This document shows positions 24,013-32,407 of a stretch of DNA of 64,000 nucleotides, piece after piece. How positions within the stretch are numbered: the first letter of the stretch is position 1; every line of letters starts with the position of its first letter. The stretch is from NCBI GenBank assembly GCA_964524835.1, contig CAZGEG010000012.1:58983-122982 (forward strand), written 5' to 3'. The stretch comes from JACRCG01 sp964524835. Lineage in GTDB: Bacteria; Desulfobacterota; Desulfuromonadia; Geobacterales; Pseudopelobacteraceae. The notes beneath the pieces were generated by a model that saw only the letters and a list, made by a program, of their open reading frames with translations, had not been told where the DNA came from and did not search any database. A program made the position numbers and the translations under genes.

Positions 24013-24108
24013 GGGCTGAAACGTTCAAAAACAGCCCTGGTCATCAAAACGGGCAAAACGCTGGACGTACTATTACAGTCACGCGATTTGAACGGCAGAG
24101 GCCGTTTT
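24013..24108. other. Intergenic hairpins between rsmG and the thioesterase operon
   Basis: Two stem-loops lie in this ~240-base gap: GGGCTG/CAGCCC around 24013-24038 and AACGGC/GCCGTT around 24089-24104 with a T5 run on the plus strand. Genes on both sides run on the minus strand, so the second is not in the right orientation to terminate rsmG. A promoter for the downstream operon is expected here but no strong -35/-10 pair is evident. Confidence 0.4.
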
Positions 24109-24135
24109 TGACACAGCACCTTTTAAATCCGCTTT

Positions 24136-24798
24136 CTATGGGGCTTTACACTGTTTAACGAATGTCAGTACCCGCTCACCCATCCCAAACGGCAAAGTAT
24201 AGCGATGTATCGACGTGACCGCAAAGCCGCAGGCTTCAAACGCTTCGTCACTCGCGGCAATTTCACTCTCGGCCTGGTCGCCCTTCATCGCGATCAGGGT
24301 TCCTCCCTCTGACAGGAGTGGAGCAGCAAGATTTACAAAACGATCGAGGCTGGTAAATGCACGCGACGTAATAATACTGAACTTTTGGGAATGAATTTTA
24401 TGAAGATCTTCGATTCGCGCGTGAACCGCTTCAATATTTTGCAGATTGAGAAGACGGATAATGTGCCGTTGAAAATGTATTTTTTTTGCTACTGCATCGA
24501 CTGAGACCATCTGGATTTCAGGCCGTAAAATTTTCAAGGGGATTATCGGAAGGCCGGCACCCGATCCAATATCGAGCAGTCGATCAGATGCTGTTATGTA
24601 GGAAGCCAAACTGAGTGAATCCACGAAGTGCTTGACTGCGATCTCTTTATCCTTAGTTATAGCGGTCAGGTTAACCTTGCCGTTCCATTTTTTCAGTTCG
24701 GCGGCGTAGAGCACGAATGAATCGATTTCACCAGTTGAAAGCTGCAGCCCCATTATGTGAGCTTCCTGCGCTACAATATCACTTATTACTGAGCTCAT
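24136..24798 (-). CDS. rsmG: 16S rRNA (guanine527-N7)-methyltransferase RsmG
   Basis: 220 residues. SAM-binding motif LLDIGSGAGLPIIPLKI, then KWNGKVNLTAITKDKEIAVKHFVDSLSLA before it and VDAVAKKIHFQRHIIRLLNL, ITSRAFTSLDRFVNLAAPLL after it, all classic RsmG (GidB). It methylates G527 of 16S rRNA; loss gives low-level streptomycin resistance. Its start shares a base with the mnmG stop (TAATG). The parAB genes that often follow rsmG near bacterial origins are not here. Confidence 0.97.
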   Translation of the reverse strand: MSSVISDIVAQEAHIMGLQLSTGEIDSFVLYAAELKKWNGKVNLTAITKDKEIAVKHFVDSLSLASYITASDRLLDIGSGAGLPIIPLKILRPEIQMVSVDAVAKKIHFQRHIIRLLNLQNIEAVHARIEDLHKIHSQKFSIITSRAFTSLDRFVNLAAPLLSEGGTLIAMKGDQAESEIAASDEAFEACGFAVTSIHRYTLPFGMGERVLTFVKQCKAP

Positions 24799-26684
24799 TA
24801 CTCCGCATTCCCCTTCCAGGAAGAGGATTTCAAGGCTATCGCCAGGATTGAAACGGCCGCCGGCGTAACTCCCGGTATTCTGGACGCCTGTCCAAGGGTA
24901 TCTGGCCTGTTTTTTGAAAGCTTCTCACGGACTTCCGTTGTAAGACTTTTAACCGCTGCGTAGTCAATACCTGCGGGAATCCTGGTCGTTTCCAGCTTTT
25001 TTGATTGCTCAACCTGCTCCAGCTGGCGGTCTATATAACCCTTATACTTAATCTGTATCTCGACCTGCTCCCGTATCGCCGGCGGTGTTTCACGTGAAAC
25101 AGTGTCAAGTTCAGCCAGATCCGAATAGCAGAAATCCGAGCGCCGGAGCAGATGTTCAAGCGTTGTCCCCTTCTGAATATCATCTAGTCCGCGGTGCGCG
25201 AGAACCTCCAGCTGCTGCTCGGAATGCACCAGGCGTGTGGTCGCGATACGAGCGAGCTCTTCGGCGATCATGCGCCGTTTCTCGGAAAACCGAGCAAACT
25301 CCTGGTCCGTCACGAGGCCAAGGCGATGCCCTATCTCACGCAGGCGCAGATCGGCATTATCTTCCCGCAACAACAGCCGGTATTCCGCACGCGAGGTGAA
25401 CATGCGGTACGGCTCTTTTGTGCCGAGAGTCACCAGGTCGTCTATCATCACGCCGATATATGCCTGGCTTCGGTCAAGCACGAGCGGATCACGCCCCGAC
25501 ACCCGCAGCGCCGCGTTGATGCCGGCGATGAGTCCCTGTCCGGCGGCCTCCTCATAGCCGGATGTGCCGTTGATCTGGCCGGCATGGTACAGGTTCGCGA
25601 TTCCCTTCGTCTCCAGGGAGGTGTGGAGCTGGATCGGGTCGACATAATCATATTCGATGGCGTATGCCGGGCGCATGATTTCTACACGCTCAAGGCCGAC
25701 GATAGAGCGGTAAAACGCTATCTGGATATCGATCGGGAGTGACGTCGACATGCCGCTCGGGTAAACCTCGATCGTGTCGAGACCTTCCGGCTCGATGAAC
25801 GTCTGGTGGCGATCCTTCTCGGGGAAACGGACAACCTTGTCCTCTATTGAAGGGCAGTACCGGGGGCCGACCCCCTCGATGATTCCGGAGTACAACGGCG
25901 AGCGGTCAAGTCCGGAGCGGATAATGTCATGCGAGCGCGGATTGGTGTAGGCGATGTGGCAGGGAAGCTGCGGCATGGTGATCCGCTCTGTTGAGAGAGA
26001 GAACGGTAGCGGAGGATCATCGCCATATTGCGTTTCCAGCTTTGAAAAGTCGATTGAGCGGGCGTCGAGACGTGCCGGCGTACCGGTTTTGAGCCTGCCC
26101 ACGTTAAAGCCGAGCGTCCGTAACTGATCAGAAAGCCCCACCGATGGCTGGTCGCCGGCGCGTCCGCCGGGATAATGGTTCAGTCCGATATGGATAAGGC
26201 CACGCATGAACGTTCCGGTCGTCACGACAACCGTTTTCGAGAGGAATCTGATGCCGGATTGCAGCTCGACACCGCGCAGCTCTCCTCCCTCAAGGTACAG
26301 CGACGTCACTTCCCCCTGCTTGAGATCAAGGTTGTTCTGCTGCTCGAGGATCCGCTTCATCCGGAGGCGATACAGCTGCTTGTCCGCCTGGGCGCGCGAT
26401 GCCCTGACTGCAGGTCCCTTTTTGGTGTTCAGAATGCGGAACTGGATGCCGGTCGCGTCTATATTCTTCGCCATCTCGCCGCCCAGGGCATCTATCTCCT
26501 TTACCAGGTGCCCCTTCGCCAGGCCGCCGATCGAGGGATTGCAGGACATCAGGGCAATCGCATCCAGATTGATCGTCAGCAGCATCGTGCGGCATCCCAT
26601 ACGGGCGGCCGCAAGAGCTGCCTCACACCCGGCGTGCCCGGCGCCGACAACTATTACATCGTATCTGTGCTCATAGGTCATCAT
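24798..26684 (-). CDS. mnmG: tRNA uridine-5-carboxymethylaminomethyl modification enzyme MnmG
   Basis: About 628 residues. FAD-binding VIVVGAGHAGCEAALAAARMG, then SCNPSIGGLAKGHLVKEIDALGG, TGTFMRGLIHIG, GRLKTGTPARLD, RPAYAIEYDYVDP, AGQINGTSGYEEAAGQG and MFTSRAEYRLLLREDNAD. With MnmE it builds cmnm5U34 in tRNA wobble positions. ATG 26684 (MMTYEHRYDV) matches the family start better than ATG 26693. A perfect parS site is embedded in the reading frame at 25086-25101, encoding TVSRET. A second parS lies just upstream of the gene. Confidence 0.97.
   Translation of the reverse strand: MMTYEHRYDVIVVGAGHAGCEAALAAARMGCRTMLLTINLDAIALMSCNPSIGGLAKGHLVKEIDALGGEMAKNIDATGIQFRILNTKKGPAVRASRAQADKQLYRLRMKRILEQQNNLDLKQGEVTSLYLEGGELRGVELQSGIRFLSKTVVVTTGTFMRGLIHIGLNHYPGGRAGDQPSVGLSDQLRTLGFNVGRLKTGTPARLDARSIDFSKLETQYGDDPPLPFSLSTERITMPQLPCHIAYTNPRSHDIIRSGLDRSPLYSGIIEGVGPRYCPSIEDKVVRFPEKDRHQTFIEPEGLDTIEVYPSGMSTSLPIDIQIAFYRSIVGLERVEIMRPAYAIEYDYVDPIQLHTSLETKGIANLYHAGQINGTSGYEEAAGQGLIAGINAALRVSGRDPLVLDRSQAYIGVMIDDLVTLGTKEPYRMFTSRAEYRLLLREDNADLRLREIGHRLGLVTDQEFARFSEKRRMIAEELARIATTRLVHSEQQLEVLAHRGLDDIQKGTTLEHLLRRSDFCYSDLAELDTVSRETPPAIREQVEIQIKYKGYIDRQLEQVEQSKKLETTRIPAGIDYAAVKSLTTEVREKLSKNRPDTLGQASRIPGVTPAAVSILAIALKSSSWKGNAE
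25086..25101. promoter_or_regulatory. parS: parS site inside mnmG
   Basis: TGTTTCACGTGAAACA, the perfect 16-bp palindrome bound by chromosomal ParB proteins. It lies within the mnmG reading frame about 5.5 kb left of the dnaA region, the usual origin-proximal zone for parS. Confidence 0.93.
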
Positions 26685-26708
26685 ATGTAACATCCGCTGC
26701 CTGAGATC

Positions 26709-26724
26709 TGTTTCACGTGAAACA
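26709..26724. promoter_or_regulatory. parS: parS site between mnmE and mnmG
   Basis: Second identical TGTTTCACGTGAAACA palindrome, in the 45-base gap between the mnmE stop and the mnmG start, 1.6 kb from the first. ParB loading here would mark the origin domain for segregation and SMC loading. Confidence 0.93.
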
Positions 26725-26729
26725 TGGCA

Positions 26730-28097
26730 TTATTTCCCGATGCAGAAAGAAGAGAATATGAGGTCGAGGACCTCATCCGTGGCGGTCTGACCGGTAACAG
26801 ACCCCACAGCCCGGAGCGCTCCCCTCAGGTCCAGGGCAAGCAGTTCCAGATTGCGCTCCGGAAGGCCTGCCGAGAACTGACGCAGACACAGGTCTGCAGA
26901 AACCAGTGCATCACGGTGACGGGCCCGGGAGAGCGCTACAAATTCACGGGAATCGGACGCTGTCGAGTGAAGGAACTGCGTGCAGACCGTCTGCTTGAGC
27001 AGATCGACGCCATCCCCGGAAAGCGCGGCTATCGGGACGACCGCCACAAAGCGCTCTACATCCGGCAGAACAAGCTGTCGGGGGAGATCGGTCTTGTTCA
27101 GCACCGCTACCGTCCTGCGTCCGGCCAGCGCGTCATAGATCAGCTGATCTTCCCTGCCAAACACCCTGGAAGCGTCAAAGACAGCAAGAATGAGATCCGC
27201 CAGAGGGATTTTTTCAAGGGCCCGGCTGATCCCTTCCTGCTCGACCAGGTCATCAGTATGGCGGATACCGGCCGTATCGAGCAGCCGGACGGCCAGACCT
27301 TCAAATGTTATTGTTTCCTCGATGATGTCGCGGGTTGTACCGGGAATATGGGTTACTATCGCCCGGTTCTCATTGAGCAGCCGGTTTAGGAGACTTGACT
27401 TGCCGGCGTTCGGCTTGCCGACTATCAGTACCGATATCCCGTCGCGCATGACCCGCCCCTCGTCAAAGGTGGCAAGAAGAGCGGCTATTATGCCCCGCGC
27501 CTCACCGACTGCGGAACAGATGGCGGCAACGTCGGTCTCTCCGAGATCGTCGTCGGGGAAATCTATATACGCCTCCACCAGAGCAAGTCCCCGGAGCAGG
27601 CAGACACGAACATCATCAATACGTTTCGAAAGCGCTCCTTCGCGCTGCTTCTGGGCCAACTGCAGGGCGGACTCGCTTTTTGAGGAAATGATGTCCATGA
27701 CCGCTTCGGCCTGGACAAGATCAATGCGCCCGTTCAGAAAGGCACGGCGGGTAAACTCGCCCGGATCGGCCAGCCTGATCCCGCACGAAAGTACCAGCGC
27801 CAGAACCCTCTCTACTACCAGCCAGCCGCCATGGCAGTGGAGCTCCAAAACATCTTCCCGGGTATATGAGCGGGGGGCGCGCATATACACAGCCATAGCT
27901 TCGTCAACGCTCTCGCCGGTCGCAGGGTCGCAGATGGTGCCAAAAGAAAAACGGTGGCTCGCAAGGCCACCGTCATAAACAGGTATAAATACAGCATGTG
28001 CAACCGAGGAGGCCTGATCACCACTCACCCGGATTATTCCGATGCCGCCATTACCGGGGGGGGTACTGACAGCCGCTATTGTATCGCGGATATACAT
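26730..28097 (-). CDS. mnmE: tRNA modification GTPase MnmE
   Basis: 455 residues. N-terminal tetrahydrofolate-binding domain (DTIAAVSTPPGNGGIGIIRVSG), helical domain, inserted G domain with G1 GKPNAGKSSLLN, G2 GTTRD, G3 DTAGI, G4 NKTD, and the farnesyl-like terminus FCIGK. It partners MnmG in wobble uridine modification. It follows yidC directly, with no jag (R3H/KH) gene between them as is found in many genomes. Confidence 0.97.
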   Translation of the reverse strand: MYIRDTIAAVSTPPGNGGIGIIRVSGDQASSVAHAVFIPVYDGGLASHRFSFGTICDPATGESVDEAMAVYMRAPRSYTREDVLELHCHGGWLVVERVLALVLSCGIRLADPGEFTRRAFLNGRIDLVQAEAVMDIISSKSESALQLAQKQREGALSKRIDDVRVCLLRGLALVEAYIDFPDDDLGETDVAAICSAVGEARGIIAALLATFDEGRVMRDGISVLIVGKPNAGKSSLLNRLLNENRAIVTHIPGTTRDIIEETITFEGLAVRLLDTAGIRHTDDLVEQEGISRALEKIPLADLILAVFDASRVFGREDQLIYDALAGRRTVAVLNKTDLPRQLVLPDVERFVAVVPIAALSGDGVDLLKQTVCTQFLHSTASDSREFVALSRARHRDALVSADLCLRQFSAGLPERNLELLALDLRGALRAVGSVTGQTATDEVLDLIFSSFCIGK

Positions 28098-28122
28098 AAC
28101 ACGCTGCTCCGGGGTCCGTGGA

Positions 28123-29730
28123 CTAATCTTTTACCAGTTTGTTAATATACATCTGCTGGCCGATCGTCAGCACGTTGTTGACCAGCCAGTAGAGTACGAG
28201 TCCCGAAGGGAAGCTGAGGAACATGAACGTAAAGACAACCGGCAGGGCCAGCATCATCTTCTGCTGCAGCGGCTCCATGTTGGAAGGAGTCATTTTCTGC
28301 TGGATGAACATCGTTACCCCCATTATTACCGGGGTGACATAATAGGGATCTTTGTCGGCAAGATCGGTAACCCAGAGGTAGAAAGGTGCATGGCGAAGCT
28401 CAATCGAAAACATCAGTGATTTGTAAAGGGCAAAAAATACCGGTATCTGTACGACCATCGGCAGACAGCCGCCCATCGGGTTAACCTTGTGTTCGCGGTA
28501 TAGCTCCATGACCGCCTTGTTCATGCTGTCTTTGTCGTCTTTGAATTTTTCACGAAGCTTCATCATTTCGGGCTGAATTTTCTGCATCCCCTTCATCGAC
28601 TTGTAGCTCTTGTGGGTCAGCGGGAAAAAGAACGCCTTGAGTATAATCGTAATGATGATGATCGCGATGCCGTAGTTGCCGACATAGCGATAAAAGAACT
28701 TCAGCGAATAAAGCAGCGGCTTGGCAATAACCGTAAACCAGCCGAGATCGAGTGACTGAACCAGGGAGTTACCCTGCTCTTTCAGAATATCAATATCCTT
28801 GGGGCCGACAAACAGGCGGTGGGACGTGGTGGCTGAAAGGCCGGGATTAATAGTGAACTGGGGAGAGGATACAACAGACTCAAAAAACCCGGCACTGTTC
28901 TTTTTCAACTCAACGGACGAAATACTGTTCTTTTCGCTCAAGATCGCGTTCATGAAATATTTGTCTGCAAAACCGGACCAGAGGATGTCCTTTTCATAGC
29001 GCTTTGAAGAGCCGGCAACATCCTTGATTTTATCGGACTGGAGGCTGTTGTCTGAAAAGAGGTATGAACCGGCCGTGTCGTAGCGGTTATCCTTTACTTT
29101 CGGCTCGGCCGGGTAGGTCATAATATGCTGGATCGCGCCAACCAGAGGAGCCGCGGAGTTGTTGAAGACCTGGGTTTCAAGTTTGATTCCGTACACGCCT
29201 GAAGAGAAGGTATATACTTTGCGAACCGTATACCCCTGTCCTGAAATGTAATTGAACGAGAGCTGACGCGTGCCGTTTTTTTCGATCTTCAGCCCTTCGG
29301 AGTCGGGGGTGAACAGCGTACTGTCTGGAAGGTTGAAACCGGTTGCCCTCGTTGAGAAAGAAAACAGATTCGGGTCAGCGTCGTTTCCAAGGGTGACTTT
29401 TTTTGCTGCTGCAGTATTTTCTTCACGGTAGTTTTTGAGCGTCAGGCTTTTGAGACTCGCTCCTCGCGTAGAAAATACCGCCGTATAAAGGTCGGTATCA
29501 ACCGTGATGTCCTTCTGAGGTGAGGTTGAAGGGAGCTGTTGTCCAACAACCGGTGCTGAAGTCTGGGAGACAGCCGGCTGCTGACCCGGTGGAAGCGTGA
29601 CATTGGCAACCGAAGCCGCGCTCTGGGGGGCGGAAGGTACGACCTTCGATTTATCCGGACCAAACAGCATGGAGAACAGATAAAAAACAGCAATTGAAAG
29701 ACCTACAGCTATAAAAGCGCGCTTTTCCAT
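28123..29730 (-). CDS. yidC: Membrane protein insertase YidC
   Basis: 535 residues, Gram-negative type: N-terminal helix (AFIAVGLSIAVFYLFSMLFG), Pro/Ser/Gln-rich linker, large periplasmic P1 beta domain (about 75-335), then five C-terminal helices with GNYGIAIIIITIILKAFFFPLTHKSYKSMKGMQKIQPEM and MGGCLPMVVQIPVFFALYKSL. It inserts and folds inner-membrane proteins with or without Sec. Ordered rnpA-yidD-yidC-mnmE. Confidence 0.98.
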   Translation of the reverse strand: MEKRAFIAVGLSIAVFYLFSMLFGPDKSKVVPSAPQSAASVANVTLPPGQQPAVSQTSAPVVGQQLPSTSPQKDITVDTDLYTAVFSTRGASLKSLTLKNYREENTAAAKKVTLGNDADPNLFSFSTRATGFNLPDSTLFTPDSEGLKIEKNGTRQLSFNYISGQGYTVRKVYTFSSGVYGIKLETQVFNNSAAPLVGAIQHIMTYPAEPKVKDNRYDTAGSYLFSDNSLQSDKIKDVAGSSKRYEKDILWSGFADKYFMNAILSEKNSISSVELKKNSAGFFESVVSSPQFTINPGLSATTSHRLFVGPKDIDILKEQGNSLVQSLDLGWFTVIAKPLLYSLKFFYRYVGNYGIAIIIITIILKAFFFPLTHKSYKSMKGMQKIQPEMMKLREKFKDDKDSMNKAVMELYREHKVNPMGGCLPMVVQIPVFFALYKSLMFSIELRHAPFYLWVTDLADKDPYYVTPVIMGVTMFIQQKMTPSNMEPLQQKMMLALPVVFTFMFLSFPSGLVLYWLVNNVLTIGQQMYINKLVKD

Positions 29731-29758
29731 CAGAGCTCCTGAATACTAATTCTTTGCG

Positions 29759-29971
29759 TTAGGGTACCGGATCGTGGCCGCCCGGATGAAACGGATGACA
29801 CCTGCATATTCTGCCAAAGGCAAGCAACAGACCCCTGGCAACACCATACCGAATTACGGACTCACGGGAATACTCGGAACAGGAGGGATAAAAGCGACAG
29901 GTCTGCGGAAGAAGCGGCGAAATCATCTTCTGATAAAACCTGATTACAAGGAGCAAGCAGCTCTTGAACAT
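29759..29971 (-). CDS. yidD: Membrane protein insertion efficiency factor YidD
   Basis: 70 residues, the normal small size. Family signature: IRFYQKMISPLLPQTCRFYPSCSEYSRESVIRYG, GLLLAFGRICRCHPFHPGGHDPVP. A peripheral membrane protein that helps YidC. Its first 28 bases overlap the end of rnpA. Confidence 0.95.
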   Translation of the reverse strand: MFKSCLLLVIRFYQKMISPLLPQTCRFYPSCSEYSRESVIRYGVARGLLLAFGRICRCHPFHPGGHDPVP

Positions 29972-30324
29972 GGGGACATGCCTATAAACCGGAAAGCTTT
30001 CGTGAGTTCCCGCACTACATCGGGATACATCATTTCCGCCGATTCTCGTCTGGCGATAACATTAACATCAACAGCTGCCATCCCAAAGCGATTATGCCTG
30101 AAGAACTCTCGCAGATACCGTTTAACCCGGTTGCGGACAACTGCGCAGCCGATTTTCTTGCTGGCCGTGATACCGAGGCGTGCCGTCCGGAGGTTGTTTT
30201 CACCCCACACGACAAGAAAACCGCGTACGGACGTCTTGTGTTGTGCGGAAGAAAGCTGAAGAAATTCAGCTCGCTTCCGCAAACGTGCAGTTTTTGGAAA
30301 TGTTGCCGCAGTGTCAGCAATCAC
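29944..30324 (-). CDS. rnpA: Ribonuclease P protein component
   Basis: 126 residues, GTG start at 30324 just after rpmH. RnpA signature: LGITASKKIGCAVVRNRVKRYLREFFR, and VNVIARRESAEMMYPDVVREL. It binds the catalytic RNA of RNase P in tRNA 5' maturation. The N-terminal ~12 residues precede the usual RLRKRAEFL start, so a later start is possible. No RNase P RNA gene is in the window. Confidence 0.95.
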   Translation of the reverse strand: MIADTAATFPKTARLRKRAEFLQLSSAQHKTSVRGFLVVWGENNLRTARLGITASKKIGCAVVRNRVKRYLREFFRHNRFGMAAVDVNVIARRESAEMMYPDVVRELTKAFRFIGMSPCSRAACSL

Positions 30325-30337
30325 GCAAAATTATGAA

Positions 30338-30487
30338 TTATTTTGCGGCGATTTTTACAGACAGGGATTTGCGCCCTTTTGCTCTTCTGCGCTTGATCAC
30401 CAGACGGCCGTTCTTTGTGGCCATTCTTACCAGAAAACCGTGGGTACGCTTGCGAGACGTGTTGCTTGGCTGATAGGTTCTTTTCAT
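30338..30487 (-). CDS. rpmH: Ribosomal protein bL34
   Basis: 49 residues: MKRTYQPSNTSRKRTHGFLV, RMATKNGRLVIKRRRAKGRK, SLSVKIAAK. The highly basic sequence is diagnostic of bL34. ATG 30487 has a GAGGTAAATTACG upstream region with GAGGT as ribosome site. It begins the leftward operon, divergent from dnaA across a 350-base region. Confidence 0.98.
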   Translation of the reverse strand: MKRTYQPSNTSRKRTHGFLVRMATKNGRLVIKRRRAKGRKSLSVKIAAK

Positions 30488-30839
30488 CGTAATTTACCTC
30501 AACAAAATTATTTTTCAGGAAATGGGTTATTAAACACACCTCTCCCTCCATGTCAAGTTTTATATTATATCCACAGGTGGAACCCTTCCCACTGATTTGC
30601 CTTGAAAAAGAGGGTCGGCTCTGCTATTCTCCATCACCTTCAACAGGCCTAATTCTATCCGAATTGTACTTTAACATCTCGTTTTTGTTAATTTAAATAG
30701 TTTTCCACAGCTGTTGACAATAGTGTTGATAACTCAATTGACCATCTGCATCAGTTATAGTTTTTCGCTTTCTCTTGCGGAAGTTACCCGCCGCACTCGA
30801 TGTTGATAACCACTACTACCATGATTGTGATTTTTCCTG
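30488..30839. other. rpmH-dnaA intergenic region with DnaA-box-like sites
   Basis: No gene. Holds divergent promoters by position and several DnaA-box-like 9-mers: ATATCCACA (30567-30575), TTTTCCACA (30701-30709), and TGTTGATAA on the plus strand (30724-30732 and 30801-30809; reverse TTATCAACA). An A+T-rich stretch spans about 30650-30705. Likely role: dnaA autoregulation, or part of a split origin. Confidence 0.65.
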
Positions 30840-32189
30840 ATGTTAGAAGCATGGCTACAAGCAACTGAAAATATCGAAAAAGTAATGTCGGAAGCCGATT
30901 TTGCTGCCTGGATAAAACCGGTACGTTACAGCCACCATGACGCTTCCGTCGTTTTTTTGTCTGTTCCCAACTCGTTTATAAAAGAGTGGCTGGAAGACCA
31001 TTACCTGAAGGTTTTGACCGGGGCTCTCTCTGCAACATCCGGCTACGCGGTCACAATCAGCTTCACCATCAGGGCCGATGAAGAGCACCAGCCATACATT
31101 TCAGAAGATTTTATCGTAAAGACCGAATCAGAATCTGCCGCAGGAAAAAGCACCCCACTTGAACAGGTATTTACTCCACTCAATCAAAAATATACCTTCG
31201 ATCTTTTTGTGAGCGGTACCGGCAATCAGTTTGCTCATGCAGCCGCCATGGCGGTTGCCAATAATCCGGCAGATACCTATAATCCTCTTTTTATCTATGG
31301 CGGCGTAGGGCTTGGCAAAAGTCACCTGTTAAACTCGATAGGCCACACTATCCGTGAAAACTCACCGGAATTGAACGTATGTTACTGTTCCGCAGAGAAG
31401 TTCATGTACGAAATGGTCAATCATCTCCGTTTAAAGAAAATGGATGTATTCAGAAACCGTTTCAGAACTGTTGATGTGCTGTTGATTGACGATATCCAGT
31501 TCATCTCCGGCAAGACCGGAACACAGGAAGAATTTTTTCACACATTTAATGCTCTGCACGATGCCCATAAACAGATTGTGATTACGTCGGACAAATTCCC
31601 CCGGGAGATCTCCGATCTGGAAGAACGTCTGAGATCCAGGTTTGAATGGGGTCTCATTGCAGATATTCAACCGCCAGATGTTGAAACTAAAATTGCTATT
31701 CTGAAAAAAAAATCGGAAGTAACCAGGGTGTTTTTTCCGGAAGATGTGTATTACTTCCTTGCTTCGAGTGACACCAGAAACATCCGTGAACTGGAGGGAA
31801 TGCTGATCCGGCTCGGAGCGTTCAGCAGCCTGCAGAATATTCCGGTAACGCTGGATATGGCAAAGGAAAATCTCAAGGATATCCTGGGTGACCGGCATAA
31901 GGAAATTACGGTTGAATTGATCCAGAAAACTGTTGCTGATTATTTTGATTTGAAGGTAGTTGACCTTAAGTCGGAAAAGCGGTTGAAAAATATCGTGCAG
32001 GCACGGCAGATAGCGATCTGGTTCTGCCGTGACATGACCAAATCATCCTATCCCGACATAGGGTTGCAGTTCGGCGGCAAAGATCATTCAACCATCATTC
32101 ATTCATACAAAAAAATTGACAAAGCTTTGCCAAATGAACCGAAACTATCCAGGATTCTTGAAGAAATCAAACGGATACTCCTCAAGTAA
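30840..32189 (+). CDS. dnaA: Chromosomal replication initiator DnaA
   Basis: 449 residues. Domain I (about 1-80), AAA+ domain with Walker A YGGVGLGKSHLL (Lys160), Walker B VLLIDDIQF, sensor I VITSDKFP, arginine-finger region LRSRFEWGL, and the C-terminal DnaA signature FGGKDHSTIIHSYKKID binding DnaA boxes. It opens the origin and recruits DnaB. Strand orientation of genes flips just upstream (rpmH leftward, dnaA rightward), as expected at an origin. Confidence 0.98.
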   Translation: MLEAWLQATENIEKVMSEADFAAWIKPVRYSHHDASVVFLSVPNSFIKEWLEDHYLKVLTGALSATSGYAVTISFTIRADEEHQPYISEDFIVKTESESAAGKSTPLEQVFTPLNQKYTFDLFVSGTGNQFAHAAAMAVANNPADTYNPLFIYGGVGLGKSHLLNSIGHTIRENSPELNVCYCSAEKFMYEMVNHLRLKKMDVFRNRFRTVDVLLIDDIQFISGKTGTQEEFFHTFNALHDAHKQIVITSDKFPREISDLEERLRSRFEWGLIADIQPPDVETKIAILKKKSEVTRVFFPEDVYYFLASSDTRNIRELEGMLIRLGAFSSLQNIPVTLDMAKENLKDILGDRHKEITVELIQKTVADYFDLKVVDLKSEKRLKNIVQARQIAIWFCRDMTKSSYPDIGLQFGGKDHSTIIHSYKKIDKALPNEPKLSRILEEIKRILLK

Positions 32190-32407
32190 GGAAAACCTGT
32201 TGATACAGTGTGGATAAGCGGTGATAATTTTTGCCGCTGTTCATAAGCATGGTGTATGACACCGATTGTACACAGGCAGCAGACGGCAGGTAACCGTTAC
32301 AATTAACCCTGTTGCAGGATTATCCCCAGTATCCACAGGACCAACAATATACTACAAGGTTTTAAATATCTTATAAACATACTACCAGTAATTAAAAGGG
32401 AGGCGTA
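32190..32407. other. oriC: Probable oriC (dnaA-dnaN intergenic region)
   Basis: Contains a perfect DnaA box on the minus strand (TGTGGATAA, 32209-32217), near-consensus boxes TTATCCCCA (32320-32328) and GTATCCACA (32329-32337), followed by an A+T-rich stretch from about 32341 to 32400 that could be the unwinding element. Position between dnaA and dnaN is the commonest place for bacterial oriC. Direct evidence of origin function is not available here. Confidence 0.7.

Noticed and set aside
24089..24108. Hairpin AACGGC/GCCGTT with T5 as the rsmG terminator
   Set aside because: The T-run is on the plus strand, while rsmG is transcribed on the minus strand.
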